Shown here: positions 1 to 6,375 of the stretch, one piece after another
How positions within the stretch are numbered: the stretch's first letter is position 1
Layout of the letters: each line of letters opens with the position of its first letter
Source: Tannerella sp.
GTDB taxonomy: Bacteria > Bacteroidota > Bacteroidia > Bacteroidales > Tannerellaceae
Direction of reading: 5' to 3'
Assembly: GCA_031267485.1 (NCBI GenBank)
Contig: JAIRYY010000295.1
Coordinates: 1-9,241 of the forward strand
Length of the DNA stretch: 9,241 bases
The notes under the pieces: generated by a model
The model's database searches: none
Told to the model about the DNA's origin: nothing
The model's input: the letters and a program-made list of their open reading frames with translations, nothing else
Program-made: the position numbers and the translations under genes

Positions 1-104
1 AATTCAGGGGACGGCAACGGCCCCTGATATGCCGTCATTGTCTCCATGTAACTGCCATGATTCTTGGCTTTTCTGTTAGCAATGCTCCGATTTGAATTTT
101 TCAT
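1..104 (-). CDS. DUF2335-like protein, N-terminal fragment (runs off left edge)
   Basis: An ATG at 104-102 opens a minus-strand frame that stays open to base 1, giving 34 residues beginning MKNSNRSIANRKAKNHG and ending in the segment YQGPLPSPE. From memory of the family, YxGPLPxPE(I/L) is the conserved N-terminal motif of DUF2335 proteins, which continue with a helical region and one or two C-terminal membrane helices. I identify it on that motif alone, since the rest lies outside the window. The basic N-terminus fits a cytoplasmic start before a downstream membrane anchor. It begins 35 bp after the stop of the upstream small gene and probably shares its transcript. The function of DUF2335 is not established. 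No strong ribosome-binding site is visible next to the ATG, so the exact start is tentative. Confidence 0.55.
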   Translation of the reverse strand, partial: MKNSNRSIANRKAKNHGSYMETMTAYQGPLPSPE

Positions 105-139
105 AAGACTTTTGGATATCTTTTCCTAGGAACATTCTT

Positions 140-292
140 TCAGTCGTTATACAGGTTATAATAATCCCTGGCGGGAGTGGATTTCTTCGCTAAATCTTTA
201 AGCGGGTTAGCCAGGCCAAATACGGAAAATGTTCCTACTGCAAATCCGTATACCAAATGCATGACCGTATAATCGAATATCTTTCTGTCCAT
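140..292 (-). CDS. Small hypothetical protein, 50 aa, with one possible membrane helix
   Basis: The frame encodes a 50-residue protein starting MDRKIFDYTV, with a hydrophobic stretch at about residues 9-30 (MHLVYGFAVGTFSVFGLANP) and a polar, charged tail ending YYNLYND. A single membrane-associated helix is plausible but contains several small residues, so a folded soluble peptide is also possible. I do not recognise the family. The start at 292 is chosen because AGGAAG lies about 7 nt upstream and because the promoter at 332-361 would start transcription near 325. That leaves out the longer 100-residue reading that begins at 442. An ATG at 313 (57 aa) is the alternative. It precedes the DUF2335-like gene by 35 bp, so the two may be co-transcribed. 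Confidence 0.6.
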   Translation of the reverse strand: MDRKIFDYTVMHLVYGFAVGTFSVFGLANPLKDLAKKSTPARDYYNLYND

Positions 293-331
293 AGCTGTCT
301 TCCTTTCTTTCATGTTGTTTATCACACGCCG

Positions 332-361
332 CAAAGTTATCAATATTCCGGTAAATGGCAA
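332..361 (-). promoter_or_regulatory. Bacteroidota-type promoter for the small protein/DUF2335-like operon
   Basis: Reading the minus strand, TTG (361-359), a 19-nt spacer and TAACTTTG (339-332) match the -33/-7 promoter pattern of Bacteroidota sigma-ABfr (TTTG or TTG, about 19 nt, TAnnTTTG). The -7 box is followed by CGGCG, and transcription should begin at about 325. This leaves about 33 nt of leader before the ATG at 292. Confidence 0.7.
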
Positions 362-432
362 TATCTTTACCGTTAAAATCACAATTGCAACAGAAAAACG
401 CTGAATTATTTCGATATTTTGAACTTCACAGG

Positions 433-469
433 AAAAAAACAAGAGGCTCGACGCACCGTCAAACCTCTT
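433..469 (-). terminator. Intrinsic terminator of the tRNA operon
   Basis: On the minus strand AAGAGG (469-464) pairs with CCTCTT (446-441). A second stem, GACG-GTG-CGTC, lies inside it, and the structure is followed by G and seven T residues (439-433). It lies 23 bp downstream of tRNA-Gly in the same orientation, so it most likely ends the tRNA-Tyr/tRNA-Gly transcript and separates it from the small-protein promoter. Confidence 0.8.
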
Positions 470-491
470 ATTTTAATGATACTTAGAGTAG

Positions 492-564
492 AGCGGAAGA
501 CGGGACTCAAACCCGCGACCCTCAGCTTGGAAGGCTAATGCTCTATCGACTGAGCTACTTCCGC
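492..564 (-). tRNA. tRNA-Gly (anticodon TCC)
   Basis: The minus strand folds into a complete class I cloverleaf of 73 nt. The acceptor arms are GCGGAAG and CTTCCGC, the D-stem is GCTC/GAGC, the anticodon stem is TTAGC/GCTGA and the anticodon loop is CTTCCAA, giving TCC. The T-arm contains the GTTTGAGTC-type loop. The discriminator base is T, and the 3' CCA is not encoded, so it must be added after transcription. TCC-anticodon tRNA reads GGA and GGG codons. It lies 33 bp downstream of tRNA-Tyr and shares its promoter and terminator. Confidence 0.95.
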
Positions 565-597
565 AATATTTTGTCAATCATGCTTTGCCGGAGAACG

Positions 598-680
598 TGG
601 GCAGTGATGGATTCGAACCACCGAAGGCGTAAGCCAGCAGATTTACAGTCTGCCCCATTTGGCCACTCTGGTAACTGCCC
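598..680 (-). tRNA. tRNA-Tyr (anticodon GTA)
   Basis: The minus strand gives a class II tRNA of 83 nt. The acceptor arms are GGGCAGT and ACTGCCC, the anticodon stem-loop is CAGA-CTGTAAA-TCTG (anticodon GTA), a long variable arm lies at about GGCTTACGCC, and the T-loop is GTTCGAATC. The large variable arm is normal for bacterial tRNA-Tyr. The discriminator base is A and the 3' CCA is not encoded. It is the first tRNA after the promoter at 699-729. Confidence 0.95.
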
Positions 681-698
681 CTTTTCATAATTGCGGTG

Positions 699-729
699 CA
701 AAGGTAAGACTATTTTTTAAATCTGCAAA
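699..729 (-). promoter_or_regulatory. Promoter of the tRNA-Tyr/tRNA-Gly operon
   Basis: On the minus strand TTTG (729-726), a 19-nt spacer and TACCTTTG (706-699) form an exact match to the Bacteroidota -33/-7 promoter. The predicted start is near 695, about 15 nt before the 5' end of tRNA-Tyr. The -33 box and spacer lie inside the last codons of ribH, so the promoter is partly embedded in coding sequence and the tRNAs need not depend on readthrough from ribH. Confidence 0.75.
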
Positions 730-1204
730 CAAAATCAATCATTTTTATTGCGGTAATTGCAGATTCATCTCCTTTATTGCCGAACTTCCCTCCTGCACGG
801 TCTTCGGCCTGCTGCATGTTGTCGGTAGTTAGAAGTCCGAATATCACCGGAATATCCTGCGTCGCGTTGAGTGTGGCGACGCCTCCGGTAACGCCTTCGC
901 AAACGTAGTCAAAATGCGGCGTATCGCCTCTTACCACACAGCCCAGGATGATTACGGCATCAACGCCGCCGTATTTTGTCACCTGCTGCGCGCCGAAAGT
1001 GAGTTCAAAACTTCCCGGCACGCGAAACACCGTGATGTTTCCCGGCCGGACATTATGTTTTTCCAGCGTGTTGCATGCGCCCTCCAGTAATTTTTCCGTA
1101 ATGGCGCCGTTCCACTCGGACACAACAATGCCGACACGCATTTTTGACGCGTCGGGAATGTTGTTTGCGTCGTAAGAGGATAAGTTCCGGTATGCTGTGG
1201 CCAT
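710..1204 (-). CDS. ribH: 6,7-dimethyl-8-ribityllumazine synthase
   Basis: The 164-residue product condenses 5-amino-6-ribitylamino-uracil with 3,4-dihydroxy-2-butanone 4-phosphate to make lumazine, the penultimate step of riboflavin synthesis in the cytoplasm. The diagnostic segments are present in order: VGIVVSEWN at residues 24-32, with the substrate-stacking aromatic W31; [12 protein letters not shown] at 62-73; [15 protein letters not shown] at 88-102, with the catalytic-type H97; and [16 protein letters not shown] at 123-138. Length is usual for the family, with about 20 extra N-terminal residues as in other Bacteroidales. It starts 3 bp after the stop of the TPR gene, so the two are co-transcribed. 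The tRNA promoter overlaps its 3' end. Other riboflavin genes are not in the window. Confidence 0.96.
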   Translation of the reverse strand: MATAYRNLSSYDANNIPDASKMRVGIVVSEWNGAITEKLLEGACNTLEKHNVRPGNITVFRVPGSFELTFGAQQVTKYGGVDAVIILGCVVRGDTPHFDYVCEGVTGGVATLNATQDIPVIFGLLTTDNMQQAEDRAGGKFGNKGDESAITAIKMIDFVCRFKK

Positions 1205-1207
1205 CTC

Positions 1208-1906
1208 TTATTTGCTTGCCGACATTTGAGCGCGGATGATATATTTTTCTATGTCCGTCGCCTCCATTGATGCGGCATGTTTTTCTTTTATGGCCGCGTA
1301 TGCCTTGACGGCATTGTCGTATTGCTGCAGGCTTTCGTAAGCGATGCCGATTTTCTTCAGGTAAACGGGGCTGAGGAAGTCGTTGTCCGCTTTGGACGCC
1401 GCTTTCTCGAAATAGGAGATTCCCTGCCTGACATCACCCGATTCGACATAACAGTCGCCAATCAGGCCTGTTATGGCGGGCGAAATATTATCATCGTCGC
1501 TTTTGAACGATTTCAGGTGTTTGATGGCGTTTTCCATGTCTCCCGTCTTGTAATAGCAAATACCGGCGTACGCTTTTGCAAGGTTTCCCGCTTTTGTCCC
1601 GCCGTACTGTTCGATAATCTGTTCGAATCCGTCATAATCGACGCCGTTCCCGTGGAGGGCAAGATTGAATGAATCCTTCATGAAATAATGTTCGCCTTTG
1701 AATATGGCGACTGCGGCGTTTTTGTTTTTAGGAATGGAGTATAAGTAATTGTAGGCCAGAATGGCGCCTATTATTATTGCAATTGCAATAATGCCGAATG
1801 TGATGTTCTTCTTGTTGTTCTCAATAAATTGTTCCGAACGCGACACAATTTCTCCCACTTCCTGTTCTGCGGTGGCAGTTTTTTTTCCAGTTTCTTTATT
1901 TGCCAT
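1208..1906 (-). CDS. Membrane-anchored tetratricopeptide repeat protein
   Basis: The 232-residue protein has a polar N-terminus (1-34), one transmembrane helix at about 35-57 (FGIIAIAIIIGAILAYNYLY) and a TPR-type solenoid afterwards. TPR-like helix pairs are visible at about 108-138 (AKAYAGICYYKTGDMENAI), 144-174 (ITGLIGDCYVESGDVRQGI) and 181-212 (YLKKIGIAYESLQQYDNAV). The layout of one N-terminal anchor followed by TPRs resembles YfgM-type proteins, which sit at the inner membrane and interact with the secretion machinery. That functional link is an inference from architecture only. It is the first gene of the operon with ribH and is divergent from recF. No enzymatic motif is seen, so a scaffolding role is the cautious reading. 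Confidence 0.85.
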   Translation of the reverse strand: MANKETGKKTATAEQEVGEIVSRSEQFIENNKKNITFGIIAIAIIIGAILAYNYLYSIPKNKNAAVAIFKGEHYFMKDSFNLALHGNGVDYDGFEQIIEQYGGTKAGNLAKAYAGICYYKTGDMENAIKHLKSFKSDDDNISPAITGLIGDCYVESGDVRQGISYFEKAASKADNDFLSPVYLKKIGIAYESLQQYDNAVKAYAAIKEKHAASMEATDIEKYIIRAQMSASK

Positions 1907-1970
1907 AATATTGGATGTTTATATATTTATTAATGTATATGCAAATTCCGTATATAAAAAAATCAGCGTG

Positions 1971-1978
1971 CAAAAATA
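1971..1978 (-). promoter_or_regulatory. Possible -7 element for the TPR/ribH operon
   Basis: On the minus strand the sequence TATTTTTG fits TAnnTTTG. A TTTG lies 23 nt further upstream (2005-2002), longer than the usual 19 nt, so the -33 assignment is weak. It would give a leader of about 60 nt before the ATG at 1906. No better match is present in the intergenic space. Confidence 0.4.
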
Positions 1979-2020
1979 CTTTTTTTTGTTGAAATATAGC
2001 ACAAATCGTAAGATAATTTT

Positions 2021-2028
2021 TATATTTG
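2021..2028 (+). promoter_or_regulatory. Possible -7 element for recF
   Basis: TATATTTG fits the TAnnTTTG consensus, but no TTTG or TTG lies at the expected distance. Transcription would start near 2034, within or just after GGAGGAAG (2031-2038). That purine tract is 25 nt from the recF ATG, too far for ordinary use as a ribosome-binding site. Confidence 0.35.
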
Positions 2029-2063
2029 TCGGAGGAAGTTATCTCGAGAATACAGACAAGAAT

Positions 2064-3176
2064 ATGATAATAAATAAGTTATCCGTATTAAATTATAAGA
2101 ATATAAACCAGGCGGAAGTGGTATGTTCGGTCAAGACGAATTGTTTTTTCGGCAATAACGGCATGGGAAAAACGAATTTGCTGGATGCCATCTATTACCT
2201 TTCTTTTTGCAAGAGCCATATTCACGCCCCCGACAGCCGCCTGATCCGGACGGGAGAGGAGTTTTGCATACTTCAGGGAATTTATGACTATAACGGGAAT
2301 GAGGAGGATATTTTCTGCTCCATACGGCGCAGCCAGCGCAAGCAGTTCAAAAGGAACAAAAAAGAGTATGAACGGTTGTCCGAGCATATCGGGCTGCTGC
2401 CTCTGGTGATGGTCTCCCCGGCCGATTCGGATTTGATACGGGGAGGGAGCGACGAGCGCAGGCGTTTCATTGACCTGATTATTTCCCAGCACGACCGGCC
2501 GTACCTCAATGCGCTGATACAATATAACAAAGCCCTGATGCAGCGGAATGTGCTGTTGCGCGAGCAGCGTGATGACGCCTCGCTGTATGATGTGTTCGAG
2601 ATGCAGATGGCGACGCATGGCCGGCTGATATATGAAAAACGCGAGATGTTCATACGCGCGCTGGTTCCTGTTTTCAACGAATATCATCATCTGATATGCA
2701 GTTCCGGCGAGACGGTCGGTTTGGAGTATGTCTCACAGCTGCCAGGCAGCGATTTCATGAACATGCTCAGGGATACGAGGGCAAAAGACCGGTTGTCGGG
2801 CTATTCCTCGGCCGGTATTCACAAGGATGACATGATTATGACGCTTGACGGGCAGCTTATGCGCCACATCGGGTCGCAGGGGCAGAACAAGACCTGCCTG
2901 ATTGCGCTGAAGCTGGCGCAGTTTTCTTACATGTCGTCCCGGAGCGTGACCAAACCGATACTTTTGCTCGATGATATATTTGACAAGCTCGACGCGGAGA
3001 GGGTTGAGAAGATAATCGGCCTGGTGAGCGGCGACCGTTTCGGCCAGATATTTATCACGGACACGAACCGTGAATACCTGGACCGCATGCTTGAAGCTAT
3101 CGGGCAGGACTACGCGCTGTTTAAGGTGGAACGCGGAGATGTCCGCCTGATGGAAAATAAATCGGTAAGGATATGA
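2064..3176 (+). CDS. recF: DNA replication/repair protein RecF
   Basis: This 370-residue ABC/SMC-like ATPase acts with RecO and RecR to load RecA onto gapped or stalled-fork DNA in the cytoplasm. Visible motifs, in order: Walker A GNNGMGKT at residues 30-37; the RecF segment SPADSDLIRGGSDERRRFID at 118-137; GIHKDD at 251-256; the ABC signature SQGQNK at 271-276; Walker B LLLDDIFD at 300-307, followed by the D-loop KLD. Length is normal for RecF. The ATG at 2064 (MIINKLSVLNYKN) is chosen because it places the N-terminal beta-strand just as in the family; the upstream open frame is low-complexity AT-rich sequence. The stop overlaps the next start as ATGA, indicating translational coupling with the DUF721 gene. 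Confidence 0.96.
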   Translation: MIINKLSVLNYKNINQAEVVCSVKTNCFFGNNGMGKTNLLDAIYYLSFCKSHIHAPDSRLIRTGEEFCILQGIYDYNGNEEDIFCSIRRSQRKQFKRNKKEYERLSEHIGLLPLVMVSPADSDLIRGGSDERRRFIDLIISQHDRPYLNALIQYNKALMQRNVLLREQRDDASLYDVFEMQMATHGRLIYEKREMFIRALVPVFNEYHHLICSSGETVGLEYVSQLPGSDFMNMLRDTRAKDRLSGYSSAGIHKDDMIMTLDGQLMRHIGSQGQNKTCLIALKLAQFSYMSSRSVTKPILLLDDIFDKLDAERVEKIIGLVSGDRFGQIFITDTNREYLDRMLEAIGQDYALFKVERGDVRLMENKSVRI

Positions 3177-3466
3177 TACGCAGGAAAACAGTTCGCCTGA
3201 ATGAAACGTTGCGGCTTTTCTGGAAAGATAATCCGGAGCTGTACCATAAAATGCTTGAAGCGCGCGTGCAGCGTCTCTGGGGCGAACTTTTCGGCCCGTC
3301 GGTCGCCCGGCATACGTCGAATGTATATGTTAAAAACCGGGTGCTTCACGTGTCGATGACGTCTTCCGTCATGCGCAGCGAATTGATGGCCATGAGGAAA
3401 CATTTAGTCGTCACGCTCAATGAACATGCCGGTTCGGATGTGATTGACGATGTGATGATACGGTAG
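3173..3466 (+). CDS. DUF721 (DciA-like) protein
   Basis: This 97-residue protein has the DUF721 layout. The segment WGELFGPSVARHTSNVYVKNR at residues 35-55 is followed by LHVSMTSSVMRSELMAMRK at 58-76 and a C-terminal LNEHAGSDVIDDVMIR. DUF721 includes DciA, a protein that helps load the replicative helicase DnaB in bacteria without DnaC, and short DUF721 proteins next to recF are typical of Bacteroidota. A replication-related role is likely from family and neighbour, but helicase loading by this short form is inference. It overlaps recF by 4 bp. Its 3' end overlaps the convergent cyclo-ligase gene by 50 bp, so the last 16 codons are read on both strands. Confidence 0.88.
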   Translation: MIRRKTVRLNETLRLFWKDNPELYHKMLEARVQRLWGELFGPSVARHTSNVYVKNRVLHVSMTSSVMRSELMAMRKHLVVTLNEHAGSDVIDDVMIR

Positions 3467-4025
3467 CGTCTTCGGTTATGACCATTGTCATTTTCCGGTC
3501 ATGCGCTTCCGCCGGGATGCGTTCCATGAGCTGAAACCCGAAGCACAGGCCGATTATGGGTTTGTCCGTTCCCGACAGGAATCTGTCGTAATAACCTTTC
3601 CCGCGTCCCAGGCGGTTACATTCGCGGTCGAAGGCGATTCCGGGCACAACGAAAAGCTCGATGTCCTCCGCCGGAATCATTTCTGCCGGAGACTTTCCCG
3701 AAATATCGGGTTCCGGTATGTTCAGCGCCCCGGCGACGAGGTTTTCTTTTCCCGCATACAGATGAAAGTTCATGTTGCCGCCGGAAATGGCCGGAAGCGC
3801 GATTTTCTTTTTCCCGTACCATTCTTCCAGCAGCGCCAGCGTCCGGACTTCTCCTTTTATGGCGTGATATAAGGCTATGCAGCGGGCTTTTTGAAATGCC
3901 TCCGTTTGTATGAGGCGGCCGCATATCTTCTGTGAAAGATATGCGGCCGCCCCGTCCGGTAAGGATTGTTTCAGCCTGTTTATTTCATTTCTGACAAGTT
4001 GCTTCCCGTTCTCCATCGCTGTCAC
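3417..4025 (-). CDS. 5-formyltetrahydrofolate cyclo-ligase
   Basis: The enzyme converts 5-formyl-THF plus ATP to 5,10-methenyl-THF, recovering a folate storage form for one-carbon metabolism. The signature AFDRECNRLGRGKGYYDRFL at residues 131-150 carries the glycine- and lysine-rich nucleotide/phosphate loop. FVVPGIAFD precedes it, and KGEVRT at 57-62 matches the substrate-loop region. The conserved core ends around VITED (182-186). The last 16 residues (polar, histidine-rich) are a tail that exists only because the frame runs 50 bp into the convergent DUF721 gene. Start choice is uncertain: GTG at 4025 overlaps the protease stop as GTGA, whereas ATG at 4016 lies 5 nt after that stop. It is the last gene of the deaminase-protease operon. 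A 16-bp perfect inverted repeat lies in codons 25-38. Confidence 0.93.
   Translation of the reverse strand: MTAMENGKQLVRNEINRLKQSLPDGAAAYLSQKICGRLIQTEAFQKARCIALYHAIKGEVRTLALLEEWYGKKKIALPAISGGNMNFHLYAGKENLVAGALNIPEPDISGKSPAEMIPAEDIELFVVPGIAFDRECNRLGRGKGYYDRFLSGTDKPIIGLCFGFQLMERIPAEAHDRKMTMVITEDATVSSHRQSHPNRHVH
3914..3951. repeat. 16-bp perfect inverted repeat inside the cyclo-ligase gene
   Basis: Arms GGCGGCCGCATATCTT (3914-3929) and its exact complement (3936-3951) enclose a 6-nt loop. Each arm carries GCGGCCGC. It is inside codons 25-38, which encode GAAAYLSQKICGRL, a stretch that looks like normal family sequence and not an insertion. In mRNA it would form a very stable hairpin about 70 nt after the start codon. 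Confidence 0.95.
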
Positions 4026-5737
4026 TCGCCGGTTTCCGCATATAGCGGTTTTTTGATGGCCCGTCCGGGAATTTCCACCGCATAGAGCGGCGCGTTATTT
4101 CTTTCCGCTTCATATAATCCGATAAGTTCCGGTTTCCAGCGGCCTTCGCTTATCACTTCGATGGCTTTGTTCAGCGTGGGGTCATCTTTAAATAAAATCG
4201 GGTAGAATCCCTCGTAATCGAAGAAGTTGCGAACGATGAATGCATAGAGTTGCGTTTCTATCAGGTTTTTGGATATGTTTATCAGTGTCGGGCGCTTCCT
4301 GATCCCCTTTGAAGCGGCAAAATCTGCAAATTCCTGAATGATGGGCTGCTGCTGCAGGTATTCATGCAGTTTGCCGTAGGTGTCGAACGAACTGAGCCGC
4401 TCCTGGTTTTTATCGGAATAATCGAGTGCGAACTGGTAGAGGACGCCGGTGTTTACAACGCTGGAATAGTAGGAAGTCATGCCGGTCGTGTCGCGCGGGA
4501 TAAAAATATCGGGCATTACGCCGCCGCCGCCATAGACGGTGCGCCGGCCTGCCGTTTTGTATTCGAGGGAATCGTTCATTTTGATGCTGTCGGCGGAATA
4601 ATATTCTCCGTGCATGTAGCGGTTGTACAGGTCGTGGCTGTATTCTTCCGCATTCCCGAGTTCATAATCTTTCTGGATGCATCTTCCCGAAGGCGTGTAG
4701 TAGCGCGCAATCGTGAGGAGCAGTTCCGACCGGTCGCTCAAATCAAGTTTGGTCTGCACGAGGCCTTTCCCGTAGGAGCGCCGTCCGATAATGGTTCCGC
4801 GGTCGTTGTCCTGAATTGCCCCGGAAAAGATTTCGCTTGCCGAGCCTGACAGTTCGTTGATAAGAACGACGAGCGGCGCGTCCTGGCACGTTCCCTTGCC
4901 GTTGGAATAGCTGTCGGTGCGGGGATATGAACGTCCTTTCATGTAGACAATCAGGCGTCCCTTCGGCAGAAATTCGTTGATGACGTTTATGGCCGATTCC
5001 ATATATCCTCCGGGATTGTCGCGCAGGTCTATGATAAACCCTTTGGCGCCTTCGTCCCTGAGTTTGGCTATTGCCGTAAGAAAGTCCTTGTACGTGGACC
5101 TTGAGAATTTCGTTATTTTAATGTATCCGATGTCATCGTGCACTTTGTACGACACATCTATGGACTGGTTCGGTATGTCGCCGCGCGTGAGTTCAAACTG
5201 CGCCAGCTCTCCGGCGTTTCCGCGCTGTATTCCCAGGCGTACCTTGCTGTCTTTGGGGCCGCGCAGCATCCTCATTATTTTTGTCGTGCCGAGTTCCCGG
5301 CCTGCGACGAGGGAATCGTCGACCGTTATGATACGGTCGAAAGGCATCAGCCCCGCTTTTTCGGCCGGCCCTCCCGATATGACGCTTATGACGAGAATGG
5401 TGTCGAACGGCATGTTGAACTGTATCCCGATGCCGCTGAACGACGCTTCCAGGTCTTCGTTTGCCGCTTCAACGTCCGGCGCCGGAATATAGGCCGAATG
5501 CGGGTCAAGCTCGCTGACAATCTTGTTTACCGCGCTTTCCGACAGACGGTTTACGTCTACGGTATCGACATAGTGCCGGCTTATCACGTCGAGCGCTTCG
5601 TTGACCTTGTTCTGTCCCGAACGCAGCATGTTGAATTGCGGCCCCATGATACGATAATACTTGCCTGCATAAAATCCAAGTATCAGACTGACGGCAATTA
5701 ACGCTGTCGCCCATAAGAAATGCCTGTTCCTGTTCAT
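4022..5737 (-). CDS. S41 family C-terminal processing peptidase (Prc/CtpA-like)
   Basis: The 571-residue protein has an N-terminal signal anchor (residues 8-24, hydrophobic WATALIAVSLILGFYAG), so the body is periplasmic. A helical linker (about 40-95) with the SELDPHSAYIP segment precedes a PDZ domain (about 97-180, with GIGIQF and GGPAEKAGLMPFDRI). The S41 catalytic core follows: GFIIDLRDNPGG at 233-244, then GSASEIFSGAIQDNDRGTII, with S299 as likely nucleophile by alignment to Prc S452, and K324 in YGKGLVQ as the general base, 25 residues later as in Prc. A C-terminal domain of about 200 residues follows. The likely role is trimming or degrading envelope proteins by their C-termini. It starts 15 bp after the deaminase stop, and its TGA overlaps the possible GTG start of the cyclo-ligase gene. 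Confidence 0.95.
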   Translation of the reverse strand: MNRNRHFLWATALIAVSLILGFYAGKYYRIMGPQFNMLRSGQNKVNEALDVISRHYVDTVDVNRLSESAVNKIVSELDPHSAYIPAPDVEAANEDLEASFSGIGIQFNMPFDTILVISVISGGPAEKAGLMPFDRIITVDDSLVAGRELGTTKIMRMLRGPKDSKVRLGIQRGNAGELAQFELTRGDIPNQSIDVSYKVHDDIGYIKITKFSRSTYKDFLTAIAKLRDEGAKGFIIDLRDNPGGYMESAINVINEFLPKGRLIVYMKGRSYPRTDSYSNGKGTCQDAPLVVLINELSGSASEIFSGAIQDNDRGTIIGRRSYGKGLVQTKLDLSDRSELLLTIARYYTPSGRCIQKDYELGNAEEYSHDLYNRYMHGEYYSADSIKMNDSLEYKTAGRRTVYGGGGVMPDIFIPRDTTGMTSYYSSVVNTGVLYQFALDYSDKNQERLSSFDTYGKLHEYLQQQPIIQEFADFAASKGIRKRPTLINISKNLIETQLYAFIVRNFFDYEGFYPILFKDDPTLNKAIEVISEGRWKPELIGLYEAERNNAPLYAVEIPGRAIKKPLYAETGE

Positions 5738-5752
5738 TTTTTCCTGTGTTGT

Positions 5753-6187
5753 TTATGTTGTTATTTCTATAAAATCGACCGTGATACCCGCGCGCTTGAG
5801 AAGGTCGATGCCTTCCTCCGTATGATATTTTTCCGGGAAAACGACGCGCCTGATGCCGGCCTGTATGATTAGCTTTGCACATTCGATGCAGGGCGAGGAA
5901 GTGATGTATATCGTCGCTCCCGCGCTGTTGTTGTTCGACGCCGCCACTTTGGTGATTGCATTGGCTTCGGCATGGAGCACGTAAGGCTTCGTCCTGAAGT
6001 TTTCATCCTCGCACACGTTCTCGAACCCGGCGGGAGTTCCGTTGTATCCGTCAGAAATTATCATTTGATTGTTCACAATCAGGGCGCCGACCTGGCGCCG
6101 TTTACAATATGAATTTTCAGCCCATATTTTCGCCATTTTCAGGTATCTCCTGTCGACTTCAAGCTGTTTTTTCTCTTTTTCCGTCAT
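5753..6187 (-). CDS. comEB: dCMP deaminase (ComEB-like)
   Basis: The 144-residue zinc enzyme is predicted to deaminate dCMP to dUMP, feeding thymidylate synthesis in the cytoplasm. The zinc and catalytic residues are present: HAEANA at 72-77 (H72 ligand, E74 proton shuttle) and PCIECAK at 99-105 (C100 and C103 ligands). DGYNGTPAGF at 46-55 is the typical nucleotide-binding loop of deoxycytidylate deaminases. Length is usual for the bacterial family. It is first in an operon with the S41 protease and the cyclo-ligase; dUMP production and folate recovery both serve thymidylate supply, while the protease is a neighbour with no obvious metabolic link. ComEB is the common name for this branch; competence is not implied. 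Confidence 0.93.
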   Translation of the reverse strand: MTEKEKKQLEVDRRYLKMAKIWAENSYCKRRQVGALIVNNQMIISDGYNGTPAGFENVCEDENFRTKPYVLHAEANAITKVAASNNNSAGATIYITSSPCIECAKLIIQAGIRRVVFPEKYHTEEGIDLLKRAGITVDFIEITT

Positions 6188-6240
6188 AGCTGCGACTCAA
6201 AAAAAATCATCCGAATCATTTTAATTCTTAATTCGGGAAG

Positions 6241-6248
6241 CAAAGGTA
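6241..6248 (-). promoter_or_regulatory. -7 element for the deaminase-protease-cyclo-ligase operon
   Basis: On the minus strand TACCTTTG, followed by C, is a perfect TAnnTTTG. No TTG lies exactly 19 nt upstream; that region is T-rich. The leader to the ATG at 6187 would be about 47 nt. Confidence 0.55.
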
Positions 6249-6331
6249 TTGAAAAAAAGGAGAACAGTCCTATAAAAAAATATAAATATGATAATATGCG
6301 GATATTTCGTTCCGTTTTCGAAGATTTGACT

Positions 6332-6339
6332 TATCTTTG
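6332..6339 (+). promoter_or_regulatory. -7 element for the thioredoxin lipoprotein gene
   Basis: TATCTTTG followed by CCGCC fits the Bacteroidota -7 consensus, with a leader of about 30 nt before the ATG at 6376. The -33 region has only TTTCG-like sequence. It is divergent from the deaminase promoter, and the two -7 boxes are about 84 bp apart. Confidence 0.55.
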
Positions 6340-6375
6340 CCGCCCTGATTATGTTTTACTAAAAAAGTATTGAAA

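Noticed and set aside
5..26. CAGGGG/CCCCTG inverted repeat at the left edge
   Set aside because: Only 6-bp arms, and it is explained by coding sequence of the DUF2335-like fragment.
140..442. 100-aa version of the small protein starting at 442
   Set aside because: The promoter at 332-361 would start transcription downstream of that ATG, and the extra 50 residues overlap the tRNA terminator.
1761..2063. N-terminal extension of RecF
   Set aside because: The extra 101 codons run antisense through the TPR gene start and the intergenic promoters. RecF homologues begin at the MIINKL position.
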